From positions 1-57,279 of the forward strand of contig JAKAEZ010000015.1 of NCBI GenBank assembly GCA_021819825.1: a DNA stretch of 57,279 bases, read 5' to 3'. Under the pieces are notes generated by a model. The model did not search any database and was not told the origin of the DNA. It saw only the letters and a list, made by a program, of their open reading frames with translations. The translations under genes and the position numbers were made by a program. Below, in pieces: positions 16,676-26,753 of the stretch. Position 1 is the stretch's first letter. Each line of letters opens with the position of its first letter. Origin of the DNA: Planctomycetota bacterium (GTDB taxonomy: Bacteria; Planctomycetota; Phycisphaerae; WQYP01).

Positions 16676-18799
16676 TCAACGCCCCCCCGGCGGAGCGGGC
16701 TGGGTATGGCTCGCAGCCTTCAACGCCTGTGCCAGGAGTTTATCCGCCGATTTATGGTTGGGGATTAACGCAATAACCGTGCGAAACTGCTGGGCGGCCT
16801 GCCTGGGGTGGCCATGATTCAATAAATCAAGGCCGTAAAAATAATGGGCCTGGGCCAGTTGAGGATTAAGCTCCAACGCCTGCCGGTAGAGAGCGACGGC
16901 CTGATGCCAATGTCCGGATTTGTCCAGCAGCACCCCCAAATTATATCGCGCGTCGGCATTGTGGGGATTGCAGGCAATGGCATCACGGTATGCCTTGTTG
17001 GCAAGGGTGGTATTACCTAAATGGCTTTGCGCCACGCCGTATGCCAGATACAGTCTGCTAGAGCGGGGCATCAACTCTATTCCCCGGCGCAAATCCTTGA
17101 CCGCCATGGCCCAGTTTCCCTGCTGCTCATAGCAATAAGCCAATTTGGCAATTGCTTTGGACTGATAAGAATCCACTTGGAGTGACGCTCGCAGATAGGG
17201 CATAGCCGAGTTAATGTCGTGCCGTTTCTCCAGATACAGCGATCCCAACAAATAATTCGCCAGAGGATCTTTGCCGCGTGTCAATTTCAGGGCGGTCTGA
17301 CAATTGACAAATTCCTGTTGGAAGTGCCCGTAGGTTTTGTCATGTAACGCCAATATTTCATACGCTTTAAAGCATTGTTTGTCATACCGCAATTCATGCA
17401 CCCATATTTCAATAGGCGGAATGTAATACAAACATTGGGAATAACTCACCGCGCCAAGCCCCAGCAGCACAACTGCGGAGGTTCCAATGGCCAATGGGTT
17501 TTTATAACCGGCGACTACGGCCTGTGAAGCCGTCGGCTGCATGATGCCCGACTCACCGGTTTTCCCAACCGATGGCATGCGTTCTAACGCTATCGCCCCC
17601 ACCTGTGTCACCAGCACAATTAAGCTGATACAACCAAGATAAAAATAATGATCCGCCACAAACGTGATGGCCATGCCGGCAAAAGGAACGAATCCCAGGG
17701 AAGGGGAAATCATGATGCTGTAAATGGCAACGGCCGCGAACAATCCGCGTCCGCATCGCTTTTGTAGAGCGAAACAGGCCGCCGCCACCAGAACAGCGGT
17801 GACGGGATACAAAACATCCACGGTGGTAAAGCCGTGCACATGCCAACGCGGATAGACCATTAAAATCGGGTGCGGCCACAACAGTTTTCCGGCGTAGAAC
17901 CAAATATCCTTGCCCGCAATGACCAGATGTTGGAACACTGTAAAATGATACGCCTTGCCATGCGCTCCGGCACCGTAGCGCTCCCGCCACGCCGCCATCC
18001 ACCCCGCACCGGCGGTAATGATAAATAATGGTACGCTGGCTAAAAGATGCTTACGGGTAACGCGCCCGAGTTTCCACCATGTCAATACCAGTATCGCGGC
18101 CGGCAACGCGCAGACAAACGTTTTTGCGCACACCGCCAGAAAATAAAACAGCACCGTCAAGCCGTAAAATTTCCAGCGATATACGGGTTCCGCGGATTCT
18201 AATGCATCATCCGGACGGTCCAGTGAGGCAAAGCGTATCCAAGCCCACACGGTTGCCAGCACGGCTATTCCGGAAATAAGATTCTTCTGCTCCACCACCC
18301 AAGCGACAGATACGACAACCAACGGATTGATCGCAAAAATCGCCGCCGCCAACCACGCGGCTCGCAGATGCAGCCGCAACAGAATTCGCCACAGTAACAC
18401 CGCACAAATGACCTGAAGGAGTATGCTCACGATGTGATAACCTAAAGCGTTGACACCCCATATCTGATACTGCAGAAAATACGCCGTCACCGATAATGGG
18501 TAATATTGCAGGAAGGTCATCGGATTAAACCAGATCACCGCCAGATCCCGCCAATGATGCATGGTGGGATTATTTAAAATCCAGTAACCGTCATCCCAGA
18601 TAAAGCCGGCGGCATGTAACGGATAGTAAACCACCAGACATAAAATCAGCATTCCCAACGCCGGAAACATTGCGATCCCGGTAAATTTTGACCGGGTGCC
18701 AGCCCGACCGGCAGCCAATGGGGAATCGGAATTCTGCTCTGTCCGTTGCGGGTTGTTGTCCCCCGGTTGACTCTTTAAGGGTTGTAAATCTTCCGCCAT
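16676..18799 (-). CDS. TMTC-like multi-span protein with C-terminal TPR repeats
   Basis: A protein of about 707 residues. The N-terminal two thirds have about ten hydrophobic segments and the FIWDDGYWILNNP motif, with the Asp pair typical of GT-C glycosyltransferases and of TMTC-type proteins. About residues 500-700 are tetratricopeptide repeats, for example YNLGVLLDKSGHWHQAVALYRQALELNP. In the family such proteins transfer lipid-linked sugars, often onto proteins, with TPRs binding the target; here the donor and target are unknown. It ends the run of glycoside hydrolase genes. The start is uncertain: ATG codons at 18799, 18835 and 18850 are all possible, and the shortest is given. Confidence 0.75.
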   Translation of the reverse strand: MAEDLQPLKSQPGDNNPQRTEQNSDSPLAAGRAGTRSKFTGIAMFPALGMLILCLVVYYPLHAAGFIWDDGYWILNNPTMHHWRDLAVIWFNPMTFLQYYPLSVTAYFLQYQIWGVNALGYHIVSILLQVICAVLLWRILLRLHLRAAWLAAAIFAINPLVVVSVAWVVEQKNLISGIAVLATVWAWIRFASLDRPDDALESAEPVYRWKFYGLTVLFYFLAVCAKTFVCALPAAILVLTWWKLGRVTRKHLLASVPLFIITAGAGWMAAWRERYGAGAHGKAYHFTVFQHLVIAGKDIWFYAGKLLWPHPILMVYPRWHVHGFTTVDVLYPVTAVLVAAACFALQKRCGRGLFAAVAIYSIMISPSLGFVPFAGMAITFVADHYFYLGCISLIVLVTQVGAIALERMPSVGKTGESGIMQPTASQAVVAGYKNPLAIGTSAVVLLGLGAVSYSQCLYYIPPIEIWVHELRYDKQCFKAYEILALHDKTYGHFQQEFVNCQTALKLTRGKDPLANYLLGSLYLEKRHDINSAMPYLRASLQVDSYQSKAIAKLAYCYEQQGNWAMAVKDLRRGIELMPRSSRLYLAYGVAQSHLGNTTLANKAYRDAIACNPHNADARYNLGVLLDKSGHWHQAVALYRQALELNPQLAQAHYFYGLDLLNHGHPRQAAQQFRTVIALIPNHKSADKLLAQALKAASHTQPAPPGGR

Positions 18800-18920
18800 G
18801 GCACACAATTTAACCCCAATAGGGCAATATTTCATCCCCGCCCGGCACATTTTCCGCAATTAACATTCCGCGCGCCCTCGGGGGAACTTCTGGTGATATT
18901 CCATGGGGCGTGTACCGCTT

Positions 18921-20729
18921 TTACTGCCGAACCTTCGCCCGGTAATAGAAACGAAACGGCGGCGCACAATCGCCATTGAGGTAAAAATCGGTCCAGCGGC
19001 CATTCTGCCGGATGTTGTCGGCCCATTTGAAGTGAATTTCATTGGGCATAAAACCAGCAATCCCCAGAGCGGTGCGCGGAATCGCCATTTGCATCTGATT
19101 TCCCTGGATATGGATTTTCGCCTGACCAACCGGCTGCCATCGGTACTTTCCATTAACATTTTTTTCTATAACAGAGGTGTGCGCCGTAACCACACGCCGA
19201 TCAATGACATAATTATAACCCATCCATTTCCTGCTGCCCGGATGGGGAACATGCAGGAATAGCAGCATCCAGGATTTATCCTTCCAAGAGGTCAGCGGCT
19301 TACGGGTCTTTACCCAGAAATAGAGGTTCTTGAGATCGTAAGTAAATTTACTGGCGACAATATCATTGCGGCCCGTGTTATTAACATAGCGCCGATTTCC
19401 CCAGCCCTGCGAATTGCGGTGCACCGCCAGTCCGACATTATTAACAAATAGCGGGCCGATGTTTTTCCATTGTGCAAACGAGCCATCTACAGCAATGGTG
19501 GAGGGATGCACAAATGGCAACGGATTAACGCCCTTATACCGGCGAATGTAAGAAATCATCTGGTAGTAATAATTATCCCCAAATCCACCGTACAAGCCTC
19601 CCTTGTCATCGCGCATCGGTTCGGCATCGCGGCTGTATTCGGGGCTGTATTCATCAACAAAAATTGGAGCACCCTTATTGACCCAATGCCCCGCGAAATA
19701 TTGGTGGCCCGGCTCAGGCCAGCAGCCGGCGGTCCATTCATTCCAGCCCGTAATAAACACAAATGGCGGGTTGACTTTCAGCACATGCTGCCACTGCTGA
19801 GAAAAACAGATTCCAAGGCCCGGGCGCTGTTCATCAAGGGGCGGTTCATGGCCGTTGAAATAGCTTCTCCCTGTCGTGTTATTGGCCCAGCCGGCAACAG
19901 AGGCGGGCATTTCCTCGGGGATATGTGGATTATTGTGCCAGGCATAGAGCCATGGATTGGCTGAGACATTATCCCAACCCCATTTATCTTTGCCCCCCGT
20001 CCAAGCCCAGCAATAGCGCAGGGTAAAAAAATGCTTGATGGCGGCAGGTAGCGTATGCATATTGCCGTGAATGAGCATTAGCGGTTTGCCATCCCAGTAA
20101 AACCATAGTTTTTTGGCCAAGCCGGGTTCATAAATGTTTTTGTAATCCGTGTTCCATGCCCCATGGCCCGCGAAACAAGTAAAATCCGGCACCGGGTTGC
20201 CCAGAGTTTTCATGCGTAACCAGATTTTAAAAAGCGATTTCTGAACACTATTGAAATACGTTGGCCCATTGGTGTTATCGAAAATCACGGTGTTGATCCC
20301 CGCATCACCCAGCATGGCGGCATGTTCCCGCAGTACGAACGGATCGGAACTGATGTAAAAGCCAAACAGCGGCTTACCCCACCAATGCTGGGAATACAGC
20401 GGGCCAATAATCGCGCTGGGATCCTTCGCCAAAATAGCCGCATTATTAAGAATTTTATGTCCCGGCTCATTGTTGGCCGTGAAATAAAATATCCCAACCG
20501 TTTTGTTTGGCTTAGGTGCCCCCACATCACGATAATCGGGCAACACCCGGTCCAAGGCATCGACTGCGCCCCACGTGTCCGGGCCGGCTATCGGCACAGC
20601 AACCTGTCGAGCCAGTGGCGTTTGCGTGCCAGCCACATGCGATGGAGCGGACAAAAAACTCGCACCGAGTACCACGCCCGCGACAAATATTTTTTCCAAC
20701 CAAGGGTGCGGGAAAGCCTTATGGCCCAT
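18921..20729 (-). CDS. Exported GH99/GH71-like glycosidase with C-terminal binding-like domain
   Basis: A 602-residue protein with a Sec signal (residues 12-33, ending near SHVAG). About residues 60-410 look like the TIM-barrel domain of GH99-like (WbsX/GH71-99) proteins: TVGIFYFTANN, then FYISSDPF and FVFITGWNEWTAG, the last a family hallmark. About residues 425-600 look like a carbohydrate-binding, CBM9-like beta domain (DGSFAQWKNI, KFTYDLKNLYFWVKT). It should act outside the cytoplasm on a glycan; family members are endo-acting on alpha-linkages, but specificity cannot be read here. It lies just after the GH78 gene (18-base gap), so it is in the same operon. A short copy of its last codons recurs at 34036-34077. 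A GGAG/AAAGGA ribosome-binding site precedes the ATG. Confidence 0.72.
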   Translation of the reverse strand: MGHKAFPHPWLEKIFVAGVVLGASFLSAPSHVAGTQTPLARQVAVPIAGPDTWGAVDALDRVLPDYRDVGAPKPNKTVGIFYFTANNEPGHKILNNAAILAKDPSAIIGPLYSQHWWGKPLFGFYISSDPFVLREHAAMLGDAGINTVIFDNTNGPTYFNSVQKSLFKIWLRMKTLGNPVPDFTCFAGHGAWNTDYKNIYEPGLAKKLWFYWDGKPLMLIHGNMHTLPAAIKHFFTLRYCWAWTGGKDKWGWDNVSANPWLYAWHNNPHIPEEMPASVAGWANNTTGRSYFNGHEPPLDEQRPGLGICFSQQWQHVLKVNPPFVFITGWNEWTAGCWPEPGHQYFAGHWVNKGAPIFVDEYSPEYSRDAEPMRDDKGGLYGGFGDNYYYQMISYIRRYKGVNPLPFVHPSTIAVDGSFAQWKNIGPLFVNNVGLAVHRNSQGWGNRRYVNNTGRNDIVASKFTYDLKNLYFWVKTRKPLTSWKDKSWMLLFLHVPHPGSRKWMGYNYVIDRRVVTAHTSVIEKNVNGKYRWQPVGQAKIHIQGNQMQMAIPRTALGIAGFMPNEIHFKWADNIRQNGRWTDFYLNGDCAPPFRFYYRAKVRQ

Positions 20730-20747
20730 TATCCTTTACTCCGTCGG

Positions 20748-23621
20748 TTAGGGCTTATCAGTCAACACGGATCGGAATCGGTAATTCCCGGATTCCAGCA
20801 TATAAATGGCTCGGCCATTGACATACGCCACGAATTGAATCCAAGGCTTGTTGGTGATCTTATGGCCATCAAGTGTGACGGCGTTGGCCGTGGCGGCAGG
20901 AACTTCCACGGTCGCAAAGCTATTGGCCGGGACCTGCACCTGCCAACGGAATATACCCTTGGATGTGATTTTCCAGTTGCTGATAATTCTGCCATACGGG
21001 GAACGGTGCCAGGTATTTACGTATGTCAGTCCGTTTAAAAAATGTGGCTTCATCATAATGTGCTCAAAGCCGGGACTGCGAGGATCGCTTTGAATGCCCC
21101 CGACATATTGAAACAGCCAGGTGAGCATGTCTCCAATGAACATGACATGATCCTGTGAATTCATTGCTGGGTTGGCGGTATTACCATTCCAGAGTTCCCA
21201 GATGGTTGTGGCCCCATGTTTAACCATATAGCCCCATCCCGGGTACGTAGTCTGGTTAAGCATTTTCCAAGCCAGGTTGGCCTGCCCATAACGGGCCATG
21301 ACATTAAATATCCATTGCATGCCGATAACGCCGACACCGACGTGATCATCCTGTCGTTCGTTCATTCGCCACAGCAGACGCTTGATCACACGCGAGCGCC
21401 GACTTTGAGGCACAATCCCCGCAGCCAGCGGTAACACGCAGGCGGTATCCGAGCCATTGCCATAGTAGCCGCCCTTGGCATTCCATAAACGCTTATTAAA
21501 GCCCACATAAAGTTTATGCGCTTCGGCCAACCAATGTCTTTGTCCAGCGGGCTTATGCAGAACTTTGGCATACATGGCCATAAGTTGCAGATCTTTGTAC
21601 AGGGTTGCCGTAGCCAGCAGTGGCCCGGGAGTGGCACGATTGGGATCTTTGGAGTGGATATTGTGGGGCGAGCGCGGTGGTGAGCACCAGTCGCCGTACT
21701 GATCTTGATTACTGATTCCATGGTGTACCTTGGCCAACTGGTAATTGATCCATTTGCTCATCGCGGCATAGTGATCGCGAATGGGGGAGACCTGCCCATA
21801 TTGCAAATATAAGGTACCCGGCAGGTAAATAAATGTACTGGGCCAAGTGACATCTTTGGTGTAGACGGCCCAGTACGGGGGATTTACATCGGATACATCG
21901 CCGCTAGGGCGTTGGGCATCCTGAATATCCCAAAGCCATTTGTCATGGAACCGTTGGGTGTTAAACAGGAATGATTCACTGCGTGATTCCATGCCGCGAT
22001 CACCCATCCAGCCTTGGCGCTCATCGCGTTGCGGGCAGTCGGTGGGAATGGAGCGATAGTTGTTTTGGATGCCCCACCGGGCGTTATGAACAATTTGATT
22101 GACCAATTTATCTGAACAGGCGAATCCACCGATGACCGGTAATGCGTCGTGGACTTCCTGGCCTTCAATGGTGGAAAGTGTCGGGGTGCCGGGATAACCT
22201 GTCAATTCTACAAAGCGGAACCCGTGATAGGTGAAAATTGGGTGCCATGTGATGGCACCTTTACCATTTAGAATGACCGTATCGGTCTGCCTGGCCGTTC
22301 GCAGGTTGGCCACATACAGATGGATTCGGCCTTTCCCGGCGGTATTTAAATCCACGGTTTGCCGGCCATTACGCACGAGGCTTTCTCCGTGCCGCAACAC
22401 CACCTTGGTTCCAGCCGGGCCGTTGGGTATATGAATCTGGCACCAGCCCACCATATTTTGCCCCATATCAAACATCCACTTGCCTGGGGCAATTTCTGCA
22501 ATTTTAACGGGATGAAGTATCTGTGTGACACGGATCGGCTGTTGAAATTCCGCCACCAGCCGACCGCCGGCGGAACGCACGGGAATTGCGGATTTCCAGC
22601 CTTTGGCCGCAAAGCCAACCTGATTCCAGCCCGGCATGCGCATCGCGACGTTATACGTTTCGCCGTTGTATTCATTGTTCATGCGAATAGGGCCTCTATC
22701 GGTCATTTTCCAGTGCGCGTTGCTGGTAATAATAGCTGTTGAGCCATCTCGATAAGTGATGTGCAGCATGAGTATCATGCGTGGGGAAATATGGATCGTA
22801 TACGGCGCGACACCGCCCATACCATACATCCGGCCGTCACCGAGAATAACGCCCAAGGCATTGTTTCCCTGTCGCAGCAGTTTTGTGACATTGCGGGCGA
22901 CGTAATAACATCGTTTCGGATACCAGCTTAATGCCGGTGAAAGTTGCGTATCGCTGGTGCGTTTTCCATTGATATACATGCGTCCCAAACCTAAACCGCT
23001 GAAATACGCCACGGCACGTTTCACAGGTTTGGACACATTGAATTGGTCACGCAGATAAATCGCGGGCAATGGGTGTTTGATGCCCATTTTTGGAGCCGGC
23101 TTCCAGCCGATCCATTGGGCATGATGCCATTGGCCAATTGCGAGCAGTCCCTCCTGCCATTGGGCGGTTTGGCTCCAATGACTGGCTTCACCGACCTGAT
23201 TCCAAACCCGCACCTTCCAGAAGCAGCGTTCGCGCGATTTCAGTGCTGCACCCGCATAACGAATGTTAATGGATTGTCCTGACATGACCTTGCCGGAATT
23301 CCAGATATCGCTGCGGTTCTGTGCCAGAAGCTGTGGCGACGATGCCACGAGAACCTCATAAGCGCTTTGGAACTCTCCGCGACCTTTCCACGGCAACACC
23401 CAGCCCAGGCGCGGGTGAATGGAATTAATGGCCAGTGGATTTTCGCGTAGCTGCGTCTGCAGGTGCGTTGGTGCCGCCGTGGCGTCCAATTGCGCTGCAG
23501 TGCTGTTTTGCATTGCACATCCCCCGAGCGCCAGCGCCATCAGTGCTACCGCGCCAAAACCGACGCGTTGACAAGTCCCGGAACTTATTCTCAAGAGACG
23601 CATAGTGGGAAATCCATTCAT
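20748..23621 (-). CDS. Alpha-L-rhamnosidase (GH78), probable lipoprotein
   Basis: A 957-residue enzyme expected to release terminal alpha-L-rhamnose from polysaccharides or glycosides. It has a lipoprotein signal: a hydrophobic stretch ending LALGGC, so Cys is the likely lipid anchor. GH78 features follow in order: the N-terminal PLAINSIHPRLGWVL domain, a beta-domain with LGDGRMYGMGG, and the (alpha/alpha)6 barrel with TDCPQRDERQGWMGD near residues 523-537, carrying the conserved acidic active-site residues. The barrel continues with WNAKGGYYGNGSDTA and GVIGMQWIFNV, ending in a C-terminal beta domain. The start is the ATG (MNGFPTM) just after TTGGAGAAAAAA; the open frame continues 124 codons upstream, but these have no protein features. 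It is flanked by a second GH78 gene and the GH99-like gene. Confidence 0.92.
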   Translation of the reverse strand: MNGFPTMRLLRISSGTCQRVGFGAVALMALALGGCAMQNSTAAQLDATAAPTHLQTQLRENPLAINSIHPRLGWVLPWKGRGEFQSAYEVLVASSPQLLAQNRSDIWNSGKVMSGQSINIRYAGAALKSRERCFWKVRVWNQVGEASHWSQTAQWQEGLLAIGQWHHAQWIGWKPAPKMGIKHPLPAIYLRDQFNVSKPVKRAVAYFSGLGLGRMYINGKRTSDTQLSPALSWYPKRCYYVARNVTKLLRQGNNALGVILGDGRMYGMGGVAPYTIHISPRMILMLHITYRDGSTAIITSNAHWKMTDRGPIRMNNEYNGETYNVAMRMPGWNQVGFAAKGWKSAIPVRSAGGRLVAEFQQPIRVTQILHPVKIAEIAPGKWMFDMGQNMVGWCQIHIPNGPAGTKVVLRHGESLVRNGRQTVDLNTAGKGRIHLYVANLRTARQTDTVILNGKGAITWHPIFTYHGFRFVELTGYPGTPTLSTIEGQEVHDALPVIGGFACSDKLVNQIVHNARWGIQNNYRSIPTDCPQRDERQGWMGDRGMESRSESFLFNTQRFHDKWLWDIQDAQRPSGDVSDVNPPYWAVYTKDVTWPSTFIYLPGTLYLQYGQVSPIRDHYAAMSKWINYQLAKVHHGISNQDQYGDWCSPPRSPHNIHSKDPNRATPGPLLATATLYKDLQLMAMYAKVLHKPAGQRHWLAEAHKLYVGFNKRLWNAKGGYYGNGSDTACVLPLAAGIVPQSRRSRVIKRLLWRMNERQDDHVGVGVIGMQWIFNVMARYGQANLAWKMLNQTTYPGWGYMVKHGATTIWELWNGNTANPAMNSQDHVMFIGDMLTWLFQYVGGIQSDPRSPGFEHIMMKPHFLNGLTYVNTWHRSPYGRIISNWKITSKGIFRWQVQVPANSFATVEVPAATANAVTLDGHKITNKPWIQFVAYVNGRAIYMLESGNYRFRSVLTDKP

Positions 23622-23767
23622 TTTTTTCTCCAACAAAATAAATATGCGTGAGGCACGCGTTCTGTTGAACCAACAACCAGTAAGATAGCGGTTATCGCAA
23701 TATTCAACAATCAATCCGACGATTTTTGCCAAGACCCTTTCCCAGGCCACTGCTGGCCATCGCCACA

Positions 23768-26650
23768 TCACCGGTCTTTCAGCAAAGACGTAAAGTGATA
23801 GCTTCCCGACATAACAGAAAATATTGCGTATGAACCGTCCATTCGCACGAATTGGACATGCTGGTTCCGCGACGCAACGGGCCGTCCATCTTCCCTGACA
23901 TCGACACGACGACGCGCGGGAATAGCCACTTCCGCGCTGGTATTGGGTGGAATTGTGATGCTCCATGCAAACTTTGCCCCCTCTCTCCGCCATTGGCTGC
24001 GGATAACGCCATACATACTTTGATAATTGGCCCGTACCGATGTCAATTGTTGGAAATTGTGCGGTCGCAGCAGGAATCGCTTAAATCCCGGTGCTACTTC
24101 AAGCGGCCGAATCCCGGCGACGCTCTCATGAAACCAGGCGGCGAAGCCACTCTGCATAGCGTGGTTGTAGGAACATCCGATCTGCACTTGATTTAACGGC
24201 GTATCATATTGCACTTCCGGCCAGGTGGTGTCACCACGGGAAAGCATAAATCCATAACTGGGATAATCCAACTTTTTCATCATGCGATAGGTTAATTCAT
24301 CGTAACCGTGGTCGTTGAGCACCGTATATAGCGGACGGGAGCCTAAAACTCCGGTATCCGCATGATCGTGCTCGGCATGAATTTCAGCGGCCAGTGCGGC
24401 CGCGACGGATTTCTCCGTATCTTCCGGAGCCAAGCCGAATCGCAGGACCACAGCATTGGCGGTTTGCGAACCATATCCGCCGGTCTTAGGATCATAGAAT
24501 GTACGATGAAAGGCCGCTTTGACCATGGCGGCTTGGCGCTTAAACCATTTTTCATCGGCACTGCGGCCCAGTAATGCGGCTGTTTTGGCCATGATATTCA
24601 GACTGGAATATTGCAACGCGGTGGAAGTCAATGGCACCGGGCACTTGGGGTTGGCACCGCCGATACCGGGTGGGCACCAATCACCATAACCATATTGCAC
24701 AATACCATTCTTACTGACCGCAGCCGAGGCTACATAACGCACCCAGCGTTTCATGTGCGGATACTGCCGAATCAGCGTGGAGACATCACCGTAGTAAACA
24801 TAAATGAACCAGGGTATGGCCACGAGTGCAGCTCCCCAATCCGGATTGGCTTGATCACAAAGCCTGCGCCCGGTGGCAATGTTACAAGGCAACCCAGGCG
24901 ACGCCGGGGTGTTCCATGGGGTGACTCCCCCCCGCCCCAGCGTGGTGTCCATATCGCCGGCCAGCTTGTTATACAGCGGAGCCATGTTGAGACTGAATAT
25001 GGCAGCCTGGGCGGATATTTCCATATCTCCCAGCCAGGAACACTTTTCCCGTTGCGGGCAATCCTCCGTAACGCTGTGCATGTTGCTTTCAAGCGTCCAA
25101 AGCGAGGTTTGGTAAATGCGATTGAGTTGCGCATCAGAGCAGACAAAATCCCCCCTCTTTTCAGCGCCGGTGCGCAGTTGGATGCCTTCCATAAAACTTA
25201 GCGGCGGTTTGCGTTTTAATCCGGTGACCTCCACAAATCGGAATCCATGATAGGTAAAGCGAGGACGCCATTGTTCGCCGCCGCCTTTACACACATATAT
25301 TTCCGTCTGCACCACGCCGGTGGCGTAAACACCCGTCGTGGAAGGATCAATTTCCACACCATCGGGTGCCAGTATCTCAGCCATACGCAGTGTGACTTGT
25401 GTGCCCGCCGGTTCATTGAGCGTTAAACGTACACATCCGGCGAAATTCTGCCCCAGATCAACAATCCATTTGCCGCCGGGGGACACAATGATGCGCTTTG
25501 GTTTGATGATGCGGGCATCTTGAATGGGCTGAATCATCTGGCTTTGCAGTTTCACAGTGGGTGACTTGGCAACGCGGGCCGATTGCCAATGTTTATCGTC
25601 GAGGCCATGCTCCGCCCATCTGGGAATCTCCAGTCTGGCGTCATACGTTTCACCGGCATACACGTTGTCAAAAAGCACCGGTCCGGTAGTAGCACGCCAA
25701 CTCTCATCGGTGACAATCGTTTCAAAGCTGCCATCGGTATATTCGATAACACATTTAGCCAGCAGCACTGGCGGCCCCCAAGCCATAGCCGGGGTCCACA
25801 CGATATTTTGACCGTAAAAGCCGTTACCCAGCATTACCCCGATGGCGTTGCCGCCTTGTCGCAGCGCCGTGGTCACATCATGCGCTACATACATGGCGCG
25901 GGCGTCGTAGGTGGTCATGCCGGGATCCAACTGCTGATCTCCCATCCGCCTGCCATTGATAAATAGTTCATAATACCCCAGGCCACAGATATACATCCGT
26001 GCCCGGGTGACTGTTTTGTTGATTGAAAAAGTTTTGCGAAGCAACGGCGATGCAAAGGACTTCTTCATCGCGGGGGTCCGCACGGCCGCAGTTTGTATCG
26101 GCCGCGCCGCAAGTTCAGAGGTCCTGGTATCTTCCGCCAATTCTATCCATTGCGCGGGTTGCCAATCGGTGGTTTTGAGCATTCCCATCTCCCAGACGGC
26201 CGCAGGTGCCCAATCGCTGGCATTGCCAAAAGCATTCCACACCCGAACTGTCCAGAAATAACGCGCTGCCGATTTTAGCGAAGGCCCGGCGTAAGGAACT
26301 AAAATGCTCCGATCTGACGCGACACGCCCGGAGTCCCACACATCCGCCTTATCCGGACGCAGGAGCGACACTTCCCGTGCCACCAGAATTTGATAAGCCG
26401 TTTGACGGGTGCCTTTAAGATCGGAGTTGATCATCCAACTCAATCGCGGATGCGCGGCATCCACCGTCAACGGATTAACAAGATGTTCGCACGTAAGCCC
26501 GGTCGGCGGCGAAAGAACCTGTCTCGCGTTCGAGGCTTGAATTCGGCTAGCTCCCGCAGCAACCGCTACCGCGGATGCTTTCAGCACATCGCGACGCGAA
26601 GCCGTGGCCATGGAAGATTGAGTCAGTGATATTGCCATTTGGTTTTTCAT
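23768..26650 (-). CDS. Tat-exported alpha-L-rhamnosidase (GH78)
   Basis: A 960-residue GH78 paralogue of the next gene but with a Tat signal instead of a lipobox: SRRDVLKASAVAVAAG at about residues 18-33, which sends a folded protein across the membrane. The N-terminal CEHLVNPLTVDAAHPRLSW block, VMLGNGFYGQNIVWTP, and the barrel motif EDCPQREKCSWLGDME near residue 537 fit GH78 and keep the acidic residues. The C-terminal part ends in a beta domain (RSQWRREGAKFAWSITIPPN). It should remove rhamnose like its neighbour, with possibly different linkage preference. The ATG has only a weak ribosome-binding site. The gap to the next GH78 gene is 146 bases and holds nothing else. Confidence 0.92.
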   Translation of the reverse strand: MKNQMAISLTQSSMATASRRDVLKASAVAVAAGASRIQASNARQVLSPPTGLTCEHLVNPLTVDAAHPRLSWMINSDLKGTRQTAYQILVAREVSLLRPDKADVWDSGRVASDRSILVPYAGPSLKSAARYFWTVRVWNAFGNASDWAPAAVWEMGMLKTTDWQPAQWIELAEDTRTSELAARPIQTAAVRTPAMKKSFASPLLRKTFSINKTVTRARMYICGLGYYELFINGRRMGDQQLDPGMTTYDARAMYVAHDVTTALRQGGNAIGVMLGNGFYGQNIVWTPAMAWGPPVLLAKCVIEYTDGSFETIVTDESWRATTGPVLFDNVYAGETYDARLEIPRWAEHGLDDKHWQSARVAKSPTVKLQSQMIQPIQDARIIKPKRIIVSPGGKWIVDLGQNFAGCVRLTLNEPAGTQVTLRMAEILAPDGVEIDPSTTGVYATGVVQTEIYVCKGGGEQWRPRFTYHGFRFVEVTGLKRKPPLSFMEGIQLRTGAEKRGDFVCSDAQLNRIYQTSLWTLESNMHSVTEDCPQREKCSWLGDMEISAQAAIFSLNMAPLYNKLAGDMDTTLGRGGVTPWNTPASPGLPCNIATGRRLCDQANPDWGAALVAIPWFIYVYYGDVSTLIRQYPHMKRWVRYVASAAVSKNGIVQYGYGDWCPPGIGGANPKCPVPLTSTALQYSSLNIMAKTAALLGRSADEKWFKRQAAMVKAAFHRTFYDPKTGGYGSQTANAVVLRFGLAPEDTEKSVAAALAAEIHAEHDHADTGVLGSRPLYTVLNDHGYDELTYRMMKKLDYPSYGFMLSRGDTTWPEVQYDTPLNQVQIGCSYNHAMQSGFAAWFHESVAGIRPLEVAPGFKRFLLRPHNFQQLTSVRANYQSMYGVIRSQWRREGAKFAWSITIPPNTSAEVAIPARRRVDVREDGRPVASRNQHVQFVRMDGSYAIFSVMSGSYHFTSLLKDR

Positions 26651-26753
26651 CAGTACACGCCGTCTTTCAGAATAAGCTGCTGCGTTATTTCACTATGCTA
26701 CGGCGGCTTGATCGGTCACGCCAACAGCATCGCCGCTTGGGAGCAATTGGCAA

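Noticed and set aside
24611-25201. 196-codon plus-strand ORF
   Set aside because: Antisense shadow of the Tat-exported GH78 gene.
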